39,674 nucleotides of DNA from Candidatus Magasanikiibacteriota bacterium (GTDB lineage: Bacteria > Patescibacteriota > Patescibacteriia > Magasanikbacterales > UBA922): contig CAILTG010000043.1 of assembly GCA_903837125.1 (NCBI GenBank), positions 1 to 39,674 of the forward strand, written 5' to 3'. Position 1 is the first letter of the stretch. Each line of letters begins with the position of its first letter. The notes under the pieces were generated by a model, which saw only the letters and a list, made by a program, of their open reading frames with translations, ran no database searches and was not told where the DNA came from. The position numbers and the translations under genes were made by a program. Below, piece by piece: positions 25,832-33,125 of this stretch.

Positions 25832-27352
25832 ATGTTGGAGGGGATTATCAGTTCAAAAAGCAAGACGTTTATGGCGTTTTGTTTTTGTTTTTTAGCTGGC
25901 GTATTAGTTAATTCTATTATTGATAAGAAAATTCCGTTTGTTTGGTTATATCTTTTATTATTTATTATCATCTCATTTATCATAATTTTTTGGAGTAATC
26001 TTCAATTTCGCTTTGTGCTGTTGTGCTTGGGTGCTTTAGTGCTTGGTGTAACGCGTTACCAACTCGCTTATCCTCTTGGCCAAAATAATATCGCGAATTT
26101 TGTTGATCGTAAAATGAATGTTACAGGTTATGTGTCAACAGAACCAGACATTAGACAAGACAGAGTTAATTATACTGTTAATTTGCAAGAAAATTTGCGA
26201 GGAAAAATATATTTTAAATATGGGTTATATCCACGTTTTAATTATGGTGATGAGTTAAAATTAAATTGTGAATTAGCAGCGCCGGAGGCATTTGATGATT
26301 TTCGTTATGATAGGTATTTGGCAAATCAAAATGTATTTGTAATTTGTAATAATCCTCAAATAGAAAAAATTGGTGAGGGCAAAGGTAATGTTATATTAAG
26401 AAATTTATTAATATTTAAAAATGTTGTAGCTAAAAAAGCTAGTATGCTATGGAATGAACCATATGCCGGATTTATGGGCGGATTGTTGTATGGTTATAAG
26501 GGCGGGCTGGGAGAGTTGAATAATTTGTTTATTAGAACCGGCATTACTCACATTGTGGCAGTTTCTGGTTATAATGTTACTATTATTGCCACAGCTTTGA
26601 TGGCGATTTTAATTAGTTTGTATGTTTCACGCAAAAAAGCTTTTTGGATTATTGTTTCCGGAATAATTTTGTTTGTAATTTTTTCTGGCGCTTCTGGCTC
26701 AGCAGTGCGCGCCGGAGTAATGGGAGTTTTGGTTTTAGTGTCGCGACAAATTGGCAGAAAGTCTCGCATGGCTAATGTTTTGGTATTTACTGTTTTTTTC
26801 ATGGTGTTAATTAATCCTTTTGTTCTTGTTTGGGATGCGGGCTTTCAATTGTCTTTTTTGTCAACTTTAGGGTTGGTATATTTAGAACCTGTAATCTCGA
26901 ACCGCGTCGAACGCGGTGAGAGATCCCTTTCTAATAAATCCAAAAATGCTAGCAGTAAAGCGAAGGTAAAATCCAAAGTTAAGGGATTTCTCGTTTCACT
27001 CGGAATTATCGAATGTCTCTCTGCCATTCTAGCCACTTTGCCATTAATTCTTTTTCAATTTGGACGCTTATCAATTGTCGCTTTGCCAGTGAATATTTTA
27101 GTTTTGTGGATAATTCCGTTTTTAATGTTAGGTGGTTTTTTGGCCGTGGTGATAAGTTTTATTTTTTTTCCGCTCGGGCAAATTATTGCTTGGATAACAT
27201 TCGTAGGTATGAAATATATTGTGGTGATTGTGGGATGGTTCGGAGGATTGAAATGGGCGGCGATTGATATTACTGTACCTTGGTGGATGATGGTCGTGAT
27301 GTATGGGTTTATGATATACTTTGTTGGAAAACAAATATTAAAAAGAAATTGA
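25832..27352 (+). CDS. comEC: ComEC/Rec2 competence channel, N-terminal and membrane part
   Basis: Inner-membrane channel for DNA uptake. 506 residues with several N-terminal membrane segments, an OB-like soluble domain (NVTGYVSTEPDIRQDRVNYTVNLQENLRGKIYF, about 90-165), and the Competence membrane core with GITHIVAVSGYNVTIIA and FSGASGSAVRAGVMG. It ends without the metallo-beta-lactamase domain found in many ComEC proteins; that domain is encoded two genes downstream (28171-29088). About residues 355-387 (NRVERGERSLSNKSKN...) are an in-frame repeat insertion. Starts 4 bases after leuS, so it is probably in the leuS operon. Confidence 0.93.
   Translation: MLEGIISSKSKTFMAFCFCFLAGVLVNSIIDKKIPFVWLYLLLFIIISFIIIFWSNLQFRFVLLCLGALVLGVTRYQLAYPLGQNNIANFVDRKMNVTGYVSTEPDIRQDRVNYTVNLQENLRGKIYFKYGLYPRFNYGDELKLNCELAAPEAFDDFRYDRYLANQNVFVICNNPQIEKIGEGKGNVILRNLLIFKNVVAKKASMLWNEPYAGFMGGLLYGYKGGLGELNNLFIRTGITHIVAVSGYNVTIIATALMAILISLYVSRKKAFWIIVSGIILFVIFSGASGSAVRAGVMGVLVLVSRQIGRKSRMANVLVFTVFFMVLINPFVLVWDAGFQLSFLSTLGLVYLEPVISNRVERGERSLSNKSKNASSKAKVKSKVKGFLVSLGIIECLSAILATLPLILFQFGRLSIVALPVNILVLWIIPFLMLGGFLAVVISFIFFPLGQIIAWITFVGMKYIVVIVGWFGGLKWAAIDITVPWWMMVVMYGFMIYFVGKQILKRN
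26895..26992. repeat. In-frame palindromic insertion in comEC
   Basis: ACCGCGT/ACGCGGT stem (26901-26917), and GAGAGATCCCTT paired with AAGGGATTTCTC (26918-26929, 26981-26992, one mismatch). Lysine-rich low-complexity coding sits between. It interrupts the membrane core at a loop. Confidence 0.6.
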
Positions 27353-27360
27353 AAGACATA

Positions 27361-27484
27361 CAAATTTACAATTATCAATGATCAATTTACAATAAATTTT
27401 CAATTACACAATTTTCAATGGACTATAATTGGTAATTGAAAATTGATAATTTATTGAAAATTGTAAATTGTGAATTGATAATTA
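27361..27484. repeat. AT-rich imperfect inverted repeat upstream of methyltransferase
   Basis: Left arm 27361-27420 and right arm 27428-27484 share 'ttatcaat', 'caatttacaa' and 'ttttcaatta' words in opposite orientation. The upstream extension of the next open frame falls in this repeat and is not credible coding sequence. Confidence 0.65.
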
Positions 27485-27531
27485 TAAAAAAATTAAGAAA
27501 TTTTATACAATCATTTAATCATATAATAATT

Positions 27532-28140
27532 ATGTCCAAAATTAGAGTTTTAAATTCAAAACAAGGCTATAATTTATTAGTTGATTATTATCATAAAAAA
27601 GAAAAATATTGGGATAGTTTTGAAAAGGACAGAGTTTTGTCGTTGCTTGGTGACGTAAATAACAAAAAAATATTGGATGTGGGGGCGGGGACAGGTCGAT
27701 TGGCATCGCGTTTGGTTAAGCTGGGAGCAGAGGTAACGGCGTTGGACGTGTCAGAGGAGATGTTGAAAAGAATTAAGATTAAGACTAAGACTAAGATTGA
27801 GATAATGGTTGGTGAGGCAGAGAATTTATCATTTTCTGATGAGAGTTTTGATATTATTATTGCCACTTTTTTGATTGTTCATTTAAAAGATTTACGAAGA
27901 TTTTTTGATGAAGTATATAGGGTGTTGAAATCAGGTGGTTTGTTTTTAGTAACCAATATTAACCAGCGTAAAGCGCCGGAAATTAAAACTAAAGAGGGAA
28001 TAGTGGAAATTGAATCATATTATCATCGGCCAGAGGCAGTGGTGGAAGAGTTGGAAAATTTAGCATTTGAGATTGTTGAAAATAAATTTGTTAATGAAGG
28101 CGAAACGTGGATCAATCAGATTATTTTGGCGAAAAAATAA
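27532..28140 (+). CDS. Class I SAM-dependent methyltransferase
   Basis: 202 residues from the ATG at 27532 (MSKIRVLNSKQGYNLLV); 32 upstream codons lie in the inverted repeat. Motif I is KKILDVGAGTGRLASRL; motif II has ALDVSEEMLKR; the later FDIIIATFLIVHLKDLRRFFDEVYRVLKSGGLFLVTNI is a classic Methyltransf_11 pattern. A Lys/Ile/Thr-rich stretch (RIKIKTKTKIEI, about 27771-27804) follows motif II and seems repeat-derived. It separates comEC from its metallo-hydrolase partner. Substrate unknown. Confidence 0.88.
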   Translation: MSKIRVLNSKQGYNLLVDYYHKKEKYWDSFEKDRVLSLLGDVNNKKILDVGAGTGRLASRLVKLGAEVTALDVSEEMLKRIKIKTKTKIEIMVGEAENLSFSDESFDIIIATFLIVHLKDLRRFFDEVYRVLKSGGLFLVTNINQRKAPEIKTKEGIVEIESYYHRPEAVVEELENLAFEIVENKFVNEGETWINQIILAKK

Positions 28141-28170
28141 TAGACATACTATCTAGATAGTTATTTTTTT

Positions 28171-29088
28171 ATGAAGAAACTTGTCATCGTGGTTTTTGTT
28201 TTGTTAATGGTTACCCTTGGTCTACTTTGGTATACCAAAATAACAATGGAAACAATTACCAGTGCCTCAGTACCGGAAATAAAAAGTGAAGATAAACAGA
28301 CAAGTTTGCTAAAAATTACTTTTCTTAATGTTGGCCAAGGTGATGCGTCCTTGATTCAATTTCCGGATGGTGAAAAAATGTTGGTTGATTGTTCAATTGA
28401 TTCGCGGATTTTGGAAGCTTTGGGTAGAGTGTTGCCCTATTATGATCGGCAAATAGATTATTTGGTGGTTTCTCACCCTGATGCGGATCATTATGGCGGG
28501 TGTATTGATGTTTTAAAAAATTATCAAATTAAAAATATTGTTTATAACGACGTAAAAAAAGCCAGTGATAAATTGTGGCAGTGGTTTTGGGAGAGTATCC
28601 AAAAAGAAGGAGCTAATTACCGCGAAATTGATCAAGAAAATGTTTGGGATATTTCTTCCACTTCAATTCATTTTTTCTATCCCAATCATCCGGTAAAAGA
28701 TTTAATGAAAACTGATTTATATAAAAATTATAATGGTAATAATTTATCCATTATTATGGGATTAAATTATGCTAATCACCAAGTGTTGTTTACTGGTGAC
28801 GCGGAAGTGGGTTTGGAAAAGTATTTAATGGATAATTTTGGTGATAAATTAAAATCAGACATTTTAAAAGTAGGACATCATGGCAGTCCGGGTTCATCAA
28901 ATAAAGATTTTTTAGCAACTGTTAGTCCTGTCTTTGCTATTATTTCTGTGGGTAAAAATACCTATGGGCATCCTTCCGAGCGGGTGATAAAAAAATTGGA
29001 AAGAGTTGGAGCAAAAATTTTTAGAACAGATGAAGGTGGAGACGTAACCTGTGAAGTGGGGGAGATAGTTGAGTGTGGACAGAGTTAA
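28171..29088 (+). CDS. Exported ComEC-type metallo-beta-lactamase-fold hydrolase
   Basis: 305 residues. An N-terminal membrane anchor (about residues 3-23) is followed by a ComEC C-terminal-like metallo-hydrolase domain. The metal-ligand motifs are SHPDADHYGG, FTGDAE and GHHGSPGSS, and the domain opens with TFLNVGQGDASLIQFPDG, the hallmark of this group. In competence the fused domain is thought to degrade the non-transforming strand; here it is a separate protein facing outside, probably working with the ComEC channel. Nuclease or related phosphodiesterase activity is inferred. Confidence 0.9.
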   Translation: MKKLVIVVFVLLMVTLGLLWYTKITMETITSASVPEIKSEDKQTSLLKITFLNVGQGDASLIQFPDGEKMLVDCSIDSRILEALGRVLPYYDRQIDYLVVSHPDADHYGGCIDVLKNYQIKNIVYNDVKKASDKLWQWFWESIQKEGANYREIDQENVWDISSTSIHFFYPNHPVKDLMKTDLYKNYNGNNLSIIMGLNYANHQVLFTGDAEVGLEKYLMDNFGDKLKSDILKVGHHGSPGSSNKDFLATVSPVFAIISVGKNTYGHPSERVIKKLERVGAKIFRTDEGGDVTCEVGEIVECGQS

Positions 29089-29092
29089 GAGT

Positions 29093-29230
29093 TCATCCCG
29101 ATTTCGTTGTGACGAAATCGAGGATCCCAATTTTCTTGTGTAAGAAAATTGGGATAAAAAAATTCCCTTAAGGGAAAGTTAAAAAGTGATTTTTTGCCCC
29201 GGGGTGGTAGGTCCCCCGGGGACTTCCGCG
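29093..29230. terminator. Palindromes and terminators between converging genes
   Basis: CCCGATTTCGT/ACGAAATCG (about 29098-29120), TCCCAATTTTCTT/AAGAAAATTGGGA (about 29125-29153), TTCCC/GGGAA with a T-run on the minus strand (29154-29176), and CCCCGGGG...CCCCGGGG (29199-29222). The third is a good minus-strand intrinsic terminator for the cassette gene at 29277; the first pair may end the plus-strand gene. The GATCCC words also occur in the comEC insertion and leuS leader. Confidence 0.65.
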
Positions 29231-29276
29231 TTACAAAGAACGAGTCTGCTCTCACTTCCTACCCGAACGTGAGAGG

Positions 29277-30098
29277 TTAATGGTGGCTACCGTCATGCCG
29301 AAATATCGGCGGGGTGAGGTCTTGCCTCGTTGGCGGTCGGCGATTTGCCTTGGGTTCCCCCAGTTCAAGGCGGTTGCTAATCGCCTTAACCACGAAGAAC
29401 GCCACCCAGACGAACACCACCCCCCAGGGATTGCTGTGTCCGTCAGTCGGCCACCCCTGGTACCACACCGCGGACAAGACGTCCAACAGTAGGAACCAGC
29501 CCATGATTACCCCAGCGATCACCAGGGCGATCTGCACAAAGTGCGAGCCCAGACGGGAGACCAGGTGCCGCACCAACCTCCAGGTCAGCAACGGCTCCTT
29601 TTTCGTCCCTTCCGCCCAGGGCTTGTACTTGTACAGAGCCCAGGTCAGCACGGCCCAGAACCAGATCCAGACGCACGCCTCCGGGCTGGCATGCCGCGTC
29701 TCCGGCCATTCCCGGTTCCAGATGAGGACTAGAACGTCCTCAAGCAGGAACCAAGTCCGGAAGGCTGCGATGGCCGCAAGGACGATCGCGACCACCAGCG
29801 CTACGTGCTGGATCATCCAGCGCTGGTTGTCCGGGTTCCTGGCCCAAATTCCCGCTTTCGATGTGCTGATGATGAGAACGGAATACCACATCACCAGCTT
29901 CCAGACGGGCGTTGCGCCCGGGATCGGGGTCGCCGGAATGGCAGGAGCCGGCGTTGCGCCTGGCGTGGTGGGCGTGGGGACGGCCGTCGTGGGGGGGCGG
30001 CGGAATCGTCGTCGGGGGGACATGAATTTGCCCAGGACCAAACCCAGACCCAGTGCCCCCAGACCCAGAGCCAGAGCCAGAATCAAATAAATACTCAT
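29277..30098 (-). CDS. Membrane protein of unknown function with internal repeat
   Basis: 273 residues from the ATG at 30098, chosen because GGAGGA lies just upstream and the frame then opens with a membrane helix (MSIYLILALALGLG). A basic patch (SPRRRFRRPP) and a Pro/Thr/Ala-rich linker (about 35-65) follow, then four or five hydrophobic segments. Residues about 116-155 and 201-241 are related copies: WFLL(E/L)DVL...W...WP...H..P, then a Trp-rich membrane segment. Basic, His-ending tail. G+C-rich codon use unlike neighbours. No family recognised. Confidence 0.75.
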   Translation of the reverse strand: MSIYLILALALGLGALGLGLVLGKFMSPRRRFRRPPTTAVPTPTTPGATPAPAIPATPIPGATPVWKLVMWYSVLIISTSKAGIWARNPDNQRWMIQHVALVVAIVLAAIAAFRTWFLLEDVLVLIWNREWPETRHASPEACVWIWFWAVLTWALYKYKPWAEGTKKEPLLTWRLVRHLVSRLGSHFVQIALVIAGVIMGWFLLLDVLSAVWYQGWPTDGHSNPWGVVFVWVAFFVVKAISNRLELGEPKANRRPPTRQDLTPPIFRHDGSHH

Positions 30099-30178
30099 GG
30101 GGTATCCTCCATTGGTCGACGTTTTTCGTCGTTTTTCCCTAGTGTAAGGCACAACTATCCGATTGTATCGGACCAATC

Positions 30179-30221
30179 AGTATAGCACAAAATTGACCTT
30201 TTGTCAAGATTAGGGTATAAT
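30179..30221. promoter_or_regulatory. Bidirectional promoter built on one palindrome
   Basis: Plus strand: TTGACC (30193-30198), 17 bases, TATAAT (30216-30221), toward the gene at 30286. Minus strand: TTGACA (30202-30207), 17 bases, TATACT (30179-30184), toward the cassette gene. Both -35 boxes lie in the palindrome TTGAC-CTTTT-GTCAA, identical in the transketolase promoter. Confidence 0.8.
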
Positions 30222-30285
30222 AGATACAGAGAAGTAGATAATTTGGCTTATTTTAGATAAAAAATAAGCAATTAATATATTTTTT

Positions 30286-30624
30286 ATGAAATTAATTTTA
30301 CGTTGGATAATTAATGCCGGTACTTTACTGTTGCTGGCTAAATACTTTCCAGGAATTTATGTTTCTGGTTGGTATGCGGCGTTGGTGGCAGCTTTGTTTA
30401 TTGGGCTTTTAAATACTTTAATAAGGCCAATATTAATTTTACTTACTTTGCCAATAAATATTATCAGTTTGGGATTATTTACTTTTGTTATTAATGCTTT
30501 ACTTTTTTGGCTGGCGGCCAGTATAGTGAAAGGTTTTTTGGTAAATGGTTTTGCCCCAGCTTTTTGGGGAGCTTTAATCTTAACTGGGGTTAGTTGGTTG
30601 GTTAGTTCTTTATTAAAAAGTTGA
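30286..30624 (+). CDS. Four-helix membrane protein, phage holin family 4 (YvlD-like)
   Basis: 112 residues, four predicted membrane helices. The conserved NAGTLLLLAKYFPGIYVSGWYAALVAALFIGLLNTLIRPIL and LTLPINIISLGLFTFVINALLFW stretches match the family PF04020, seen in many bacteria and named after phage holins though usually chromosomal. It has unknown function, perhaps in membrane stress. The TGA stop is followed one base later by the ATG of a tiny gene, suggesting coupling. Confidence 0.9.
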   Translation: MKLILRWIINAGTLLLLAKYFPGIYVSGWYAALVAALFIGLLNTLIRPILILLTLPINIISLGLFTFVINALLFWLAASIVKGFLVNGFAPAFWGALILTGVSWLVSSLLKS

Positions 30625-30625
30625 T

Positions 30626-30778
30626 ATGAGAAATTATTCCTCCAATCGAGCGCAAAAAGGAAAGACAGCCTATCGTACTCCTAGTCCATTTAAAGCTATG
30701 CGGGCGGTAGAAGTTTCAAGTTTGCGAAATCCCAAGTGGAATCAAAAAATAAAAAATATTAAAGATACTAAATATTAG
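30626..30778 (+). CDS. Tiny basic protein of unknown function (50 aa)
   Basis: 50 codons starting one base after the upstream stop, reading MRNYSSNRAQKGKTAYRTPSPF then ...SLRNPKWNQKIKNIKDTKY. Strongly basic with Arg/Lys throughout and no hydrophobic segment, so a nucleic-acid or ribosome-binding role is possible. The tight spacing to the upstream gene and the uninterrupted frame up to the next gene support it, but no family is recognised. Confidence 0.6.
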   Translation: MRNYSSNRAQKGKTAYRTPSPFKAMRAVEVSSLRNPKWNQKIKNIKDTKY

Positions 30779-30795
30779 AATATTGAATATTGTTT

Positions 30796-31488
30796 ATGTC
30801 CAATTACAAAATTATCTCTGTTGGTGGTTCAATTATCATTCCCAAAACTGGATTTGATATTAATTTTCTCAAAAAATTTCGTGCTTTGATTTTAGCTCGC
30901 GTAAAAAAGGGCGAGAAATTTATTTTAGTTATTGGCGGGGGAGCTACTTGTAGAAATTATCAGCAGACTCTGTCCAAGATAACTAAAATTAGTAACACAG
31001 AATTGGATTGGCTGGGAATTTATTCTACTTGGTTTAATGCTGAGTTTGTGAAATTAATGTTTGGTAAGTTGGCTTATCAGGAAGTGATTAAAAATCCTAC
31101 TAATAAACTAATTACTAACAAGCCAATAATTATTGCTGGTGGGTGGAAGCCTGGGTGTTCTACAGATAAAGATGCAGTATTACTCGCGCAAAATTTTGGG
31201 GCGGAAGAATTGATTAATCTTTCCAATATTGATTATGTTTATGATCAGGATCCGCAGAAATTTAAAAATGCTAAAAAAATAGAAAAAATAAGCTGGCAGG
31301 ATTTTCGTAAAAATATTGTGGGATTTAACTGGGTGCCGGGTAAAAATGTGCCGTTTGATCCAATAGCCAGTGTTTTGGCAGAAAAGTTAAAATTAAAAGT
31401 GAGCATTTTACAAGGTACAAATTTAGTAGAAGTAAAAAAGGTTCTGGAGGGTAAAGAATTTAAAGGGACAATTGTTTATGAAAGTTAA
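30796..31488 (+). CDS. pyrH: Amino-acid-kinase-family UMP kinase, archaeal-like
   Basis: Phosphorylates UMP in pyrimidine nucleotide synthesis. 230 residues from the ATG at 30796. Motifs: KIISVGGSIIIP (phosphate loop), ILVIGGGATCRNYQQTL, and GGWKPGCSTDKDAVLLAQNFGAEELINLSNIDYVYDQDPQKF, which fits the archaeal-type UMP kinase pattern (T/S-T-D-A-V-A..A and NVDGVY). The last 11 bases overlap the next gene. The neighbours (isomerase, aldolase) raise the alternative that it phosphorylates another sugar or nucleoside in the same salvage route. Confidence 0.8.
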   Translation: MSNYKIISVGGSIIIPKTGFDINFLKKFRALILARVKKGEKFILVIGGGATCRNYQQTLSKITKISNTELDWLGIYSTWFNAEFVKLMFGKLAYQEVIKNPTNKLITNKPIIIAGGWKPGCSTDKDAVLLAQNFGAEELINLSNIDYVYDQDPQKFKNAKKIEKISWQDFRKNIVGFNWVPGKNVPFDPIASVLAEKLKLKVSILQGTNLVEVKKVLEGKEFKGTIVYES

Positions 31489-32530
31489 TGGTAAAGAATA
31501 CCAAACAGTTTGGCTAGAAAATAGTTCAGTTTTTTTTATTGATCAAAATTTATTACCATTTTCTTTTAAAATTCAAGAATCAAAAACTTGTGAAGAAACT
31601 TGTCTGGCTATAAAAAATATGACCATTCGCGGGGCGATTGCTTTGGAAGCGGCCGCTGGCTATGCCCTGCTTCAGGCATTTTTAGAAGCGCCAGTAACTA
31701 ATTTTTGGCCCTATATAGAAAAATGTAAAATTATAATTGAGGCTACTCGGCCTACTGCTAGAAATTTATTTTATGCAGTTAATTTTATTTATAATCGGGC
31801 CAAAAAAGCTGTTAATCCAAAAGCTGAGGTTGCAGAGGCAGTTAAGGAATTGGTAAATGCTAGTGTGGCTGCTACCAAAAAAATTGGTGAACATGGTTTA
31901 ACTTTAATTAAAGATGGTTTTAATATTGGCACGCACTGTAATGCTGGCTGGCTTGGATGTGTAAATTGGGGAACAGCTTTGTCACCAATTTACATGGCTA
32001 AGCGTGCGGGCAAGAAAATTTTTGTGTATGTAGATGAGACTCGACCGCGAGGACAGGGGGCGCGTTTAACTGCTTGGGAATTGCAAAATGAAGCTGTGCC
32101 GTGTGCCATTATTGCGGACAATGCGGCTGCCCATTATTTAAGTAAAGGTAAAATAGACATGTATATTGTGGGAGCGGACAGAATTGCTAAAAATGGTGAT
32201 ACAGCTAATAAGATTGGTACTTTAGAAAAAGCTATTTTGGCCAAGCATTATGGTGTGCCATTTTATGTGGCTGCACCTTTGGCAACTTTTGATTTAAATT
32301 GTGCTTCGGGGGCGGATATTGTTATAGAGGAACGTTCAGCAGACGAAATATTATATCAAGTTGGTCAAGCTGAAAATGGGGAATTAAAAAAGATTAGAGT
32401 TTGCGCCCCAGGTGCTGTGGCCTTTAATCCGGCGTTTGATGTTACTCCCGCAGAATTGATTACCGGTTTTATTACTGAAAAAGGAATTATTTCTGCTGAA
32501 ACTTCTGCTATAAAAAATTTATTTTCTTAA
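31478..32530 (+). CDS. mtnA: MtnA-like methylthioribose/ribose-1-phosphate isomerase
   Basis: Aldose-ketose isomerase of the eIF2B-like family. 350 residues from the ATG at 31478, overlapping the kinase gene by 11 bases. Motifs of MtnA: NMTIRGAIALEAAAGYALL, EATRPTARNLFYAVN, GTHCNAGWLGCVNWGTAL, VYVDETRPRGQGARLTAWEL, and GADRIAKNGDTANKIGT (catalytic Asp and Asn). It converts 5-methylthioribose-1-phosphate or a similar 1-phosphate to the ribulose form. In CPR a relative isomerises ribose-1,5-bisphosphate for RuBisCO-linked AMP salvage, so the substrate is uncertain; no RuBisCO is in the window. Confidence 0.9.
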   Translation: MKVNGKEYQTVWLENSSVFFIDQNLLPFSFKIQESKTCEETCLAIKNMTIRGAIALEAAAGYALLQAFLEAPVTNFWPYIEKCKIIIEATRPTARNLFYAVNFIYNRAKKAVNPKAEVAEAVKELVNASVAATKKIGEHGLTLIKDGFNIGTHCNAGWLGCVNWGTALSPIYMAKRAGKKIFVYVDETRPRGQGARLTAWELQNEAVPCAIIADNAAAHYLSKGKIDMYIVGADRIAKNGDTANKIGTLEKAILAKHYGVPFYVAAPLATFDLNCASGADIVIEERSADEILYQVGQAENGELKKIRVCAPGAVAFNPAFDVTPAELITGFITEKGIISAETSAIKNLFS

Positions 32531-32531
32531 A

Positions 32532-33116
32532 ATGACTTTTCACGCTGTAAAATTTAAAGTAGATTTTCTGAATACTTCAGTGCCAGTTGATCCGCGGGTG
32601 GCAGAGCTGGTTCAATGGGGAAAAATATTTTATGAAAAGAAACTGGCACCGTTTGTAAATGGTGTGTCAGCTGGAAATTTAAGTTTTCGTTGTTTACCTG
32701 GAGAAAAGGAATTTGTGATTACTGGTTCACAATTGGGTTTTAATAATAATTTGTCAAATAGTGATTTTGTACGAGTGGTAGATTGCAGTCCAGAAAATTT
32801 TTTGGTGACTGCCTGTGGTACGCGTGAACCTTCTTCGGAAAGTATGTTGCATGCGGCTATTTATCAAAATCGAACTGATCTGAATTGTATTTTGCATGGC
32901 CATAGTGAAGAAATTTTAAAAAATTCTTCACGTTTAAAATTGATTGCCACAAAAACTGTGGAGACGTATGGTAGTTTTGAACTGGCAGAAAGTGTCTTGA
33001 AAGTTTTAGAAAAAAATAATTTTGTCGTTTTAAAAGGACACGGATTTGTTTCTTTGGGGCGAACCATAAAAGAAGCAGGTGAGAGAGCTGTAACAATTTT
33101 AGCAAGCTGTATTTAA
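32532..33116 (+). CDS. Class II aldolase/adducin family protein, MtnB-like
   Basis: Zinc-dependent lyase or dehydratase family. 194 residues. GVSAGNLSFR is the substrate loop; SSESMLHAAIY carries the catalytic Glu; HGHSEEIL and GHGFVSLG supply the three metal-ligand His. Starts 1 base after the isomerase stop, so the kinase, isomerase and this gene form one operon. With MtnA it could be MtnB (dehydration in methionine salvage) or the aldolase of the 5-deoxyribose/DHAP route. No N-terminal signal is seen. Confidence 0.88.
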   Translation: MTFHAVKFKVDFLNTSVPVDPRVAELVQWGKIFYEKKLAPFVNGVSAGNLSFRCLPGEKEFVITGSQLGFNNNLSNSDFVRVVDCSPENFLVTACGTREPSSESMLHAAIYQNRTDLNCILHGHSEEILKNSSRLKLIATKTVETYGSFELAESVLKVLEKNNFVVLKGHGFVSLGRTIKEAGERAVTILASCI

Positions 33117-33125
33117 ATTTAGGTT

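Noticed and set aside
27436-27531. N-terminal extension of the second methyltransferase
   Set aside because: It is translated from the AT-rich inverted repeat and has no family support.
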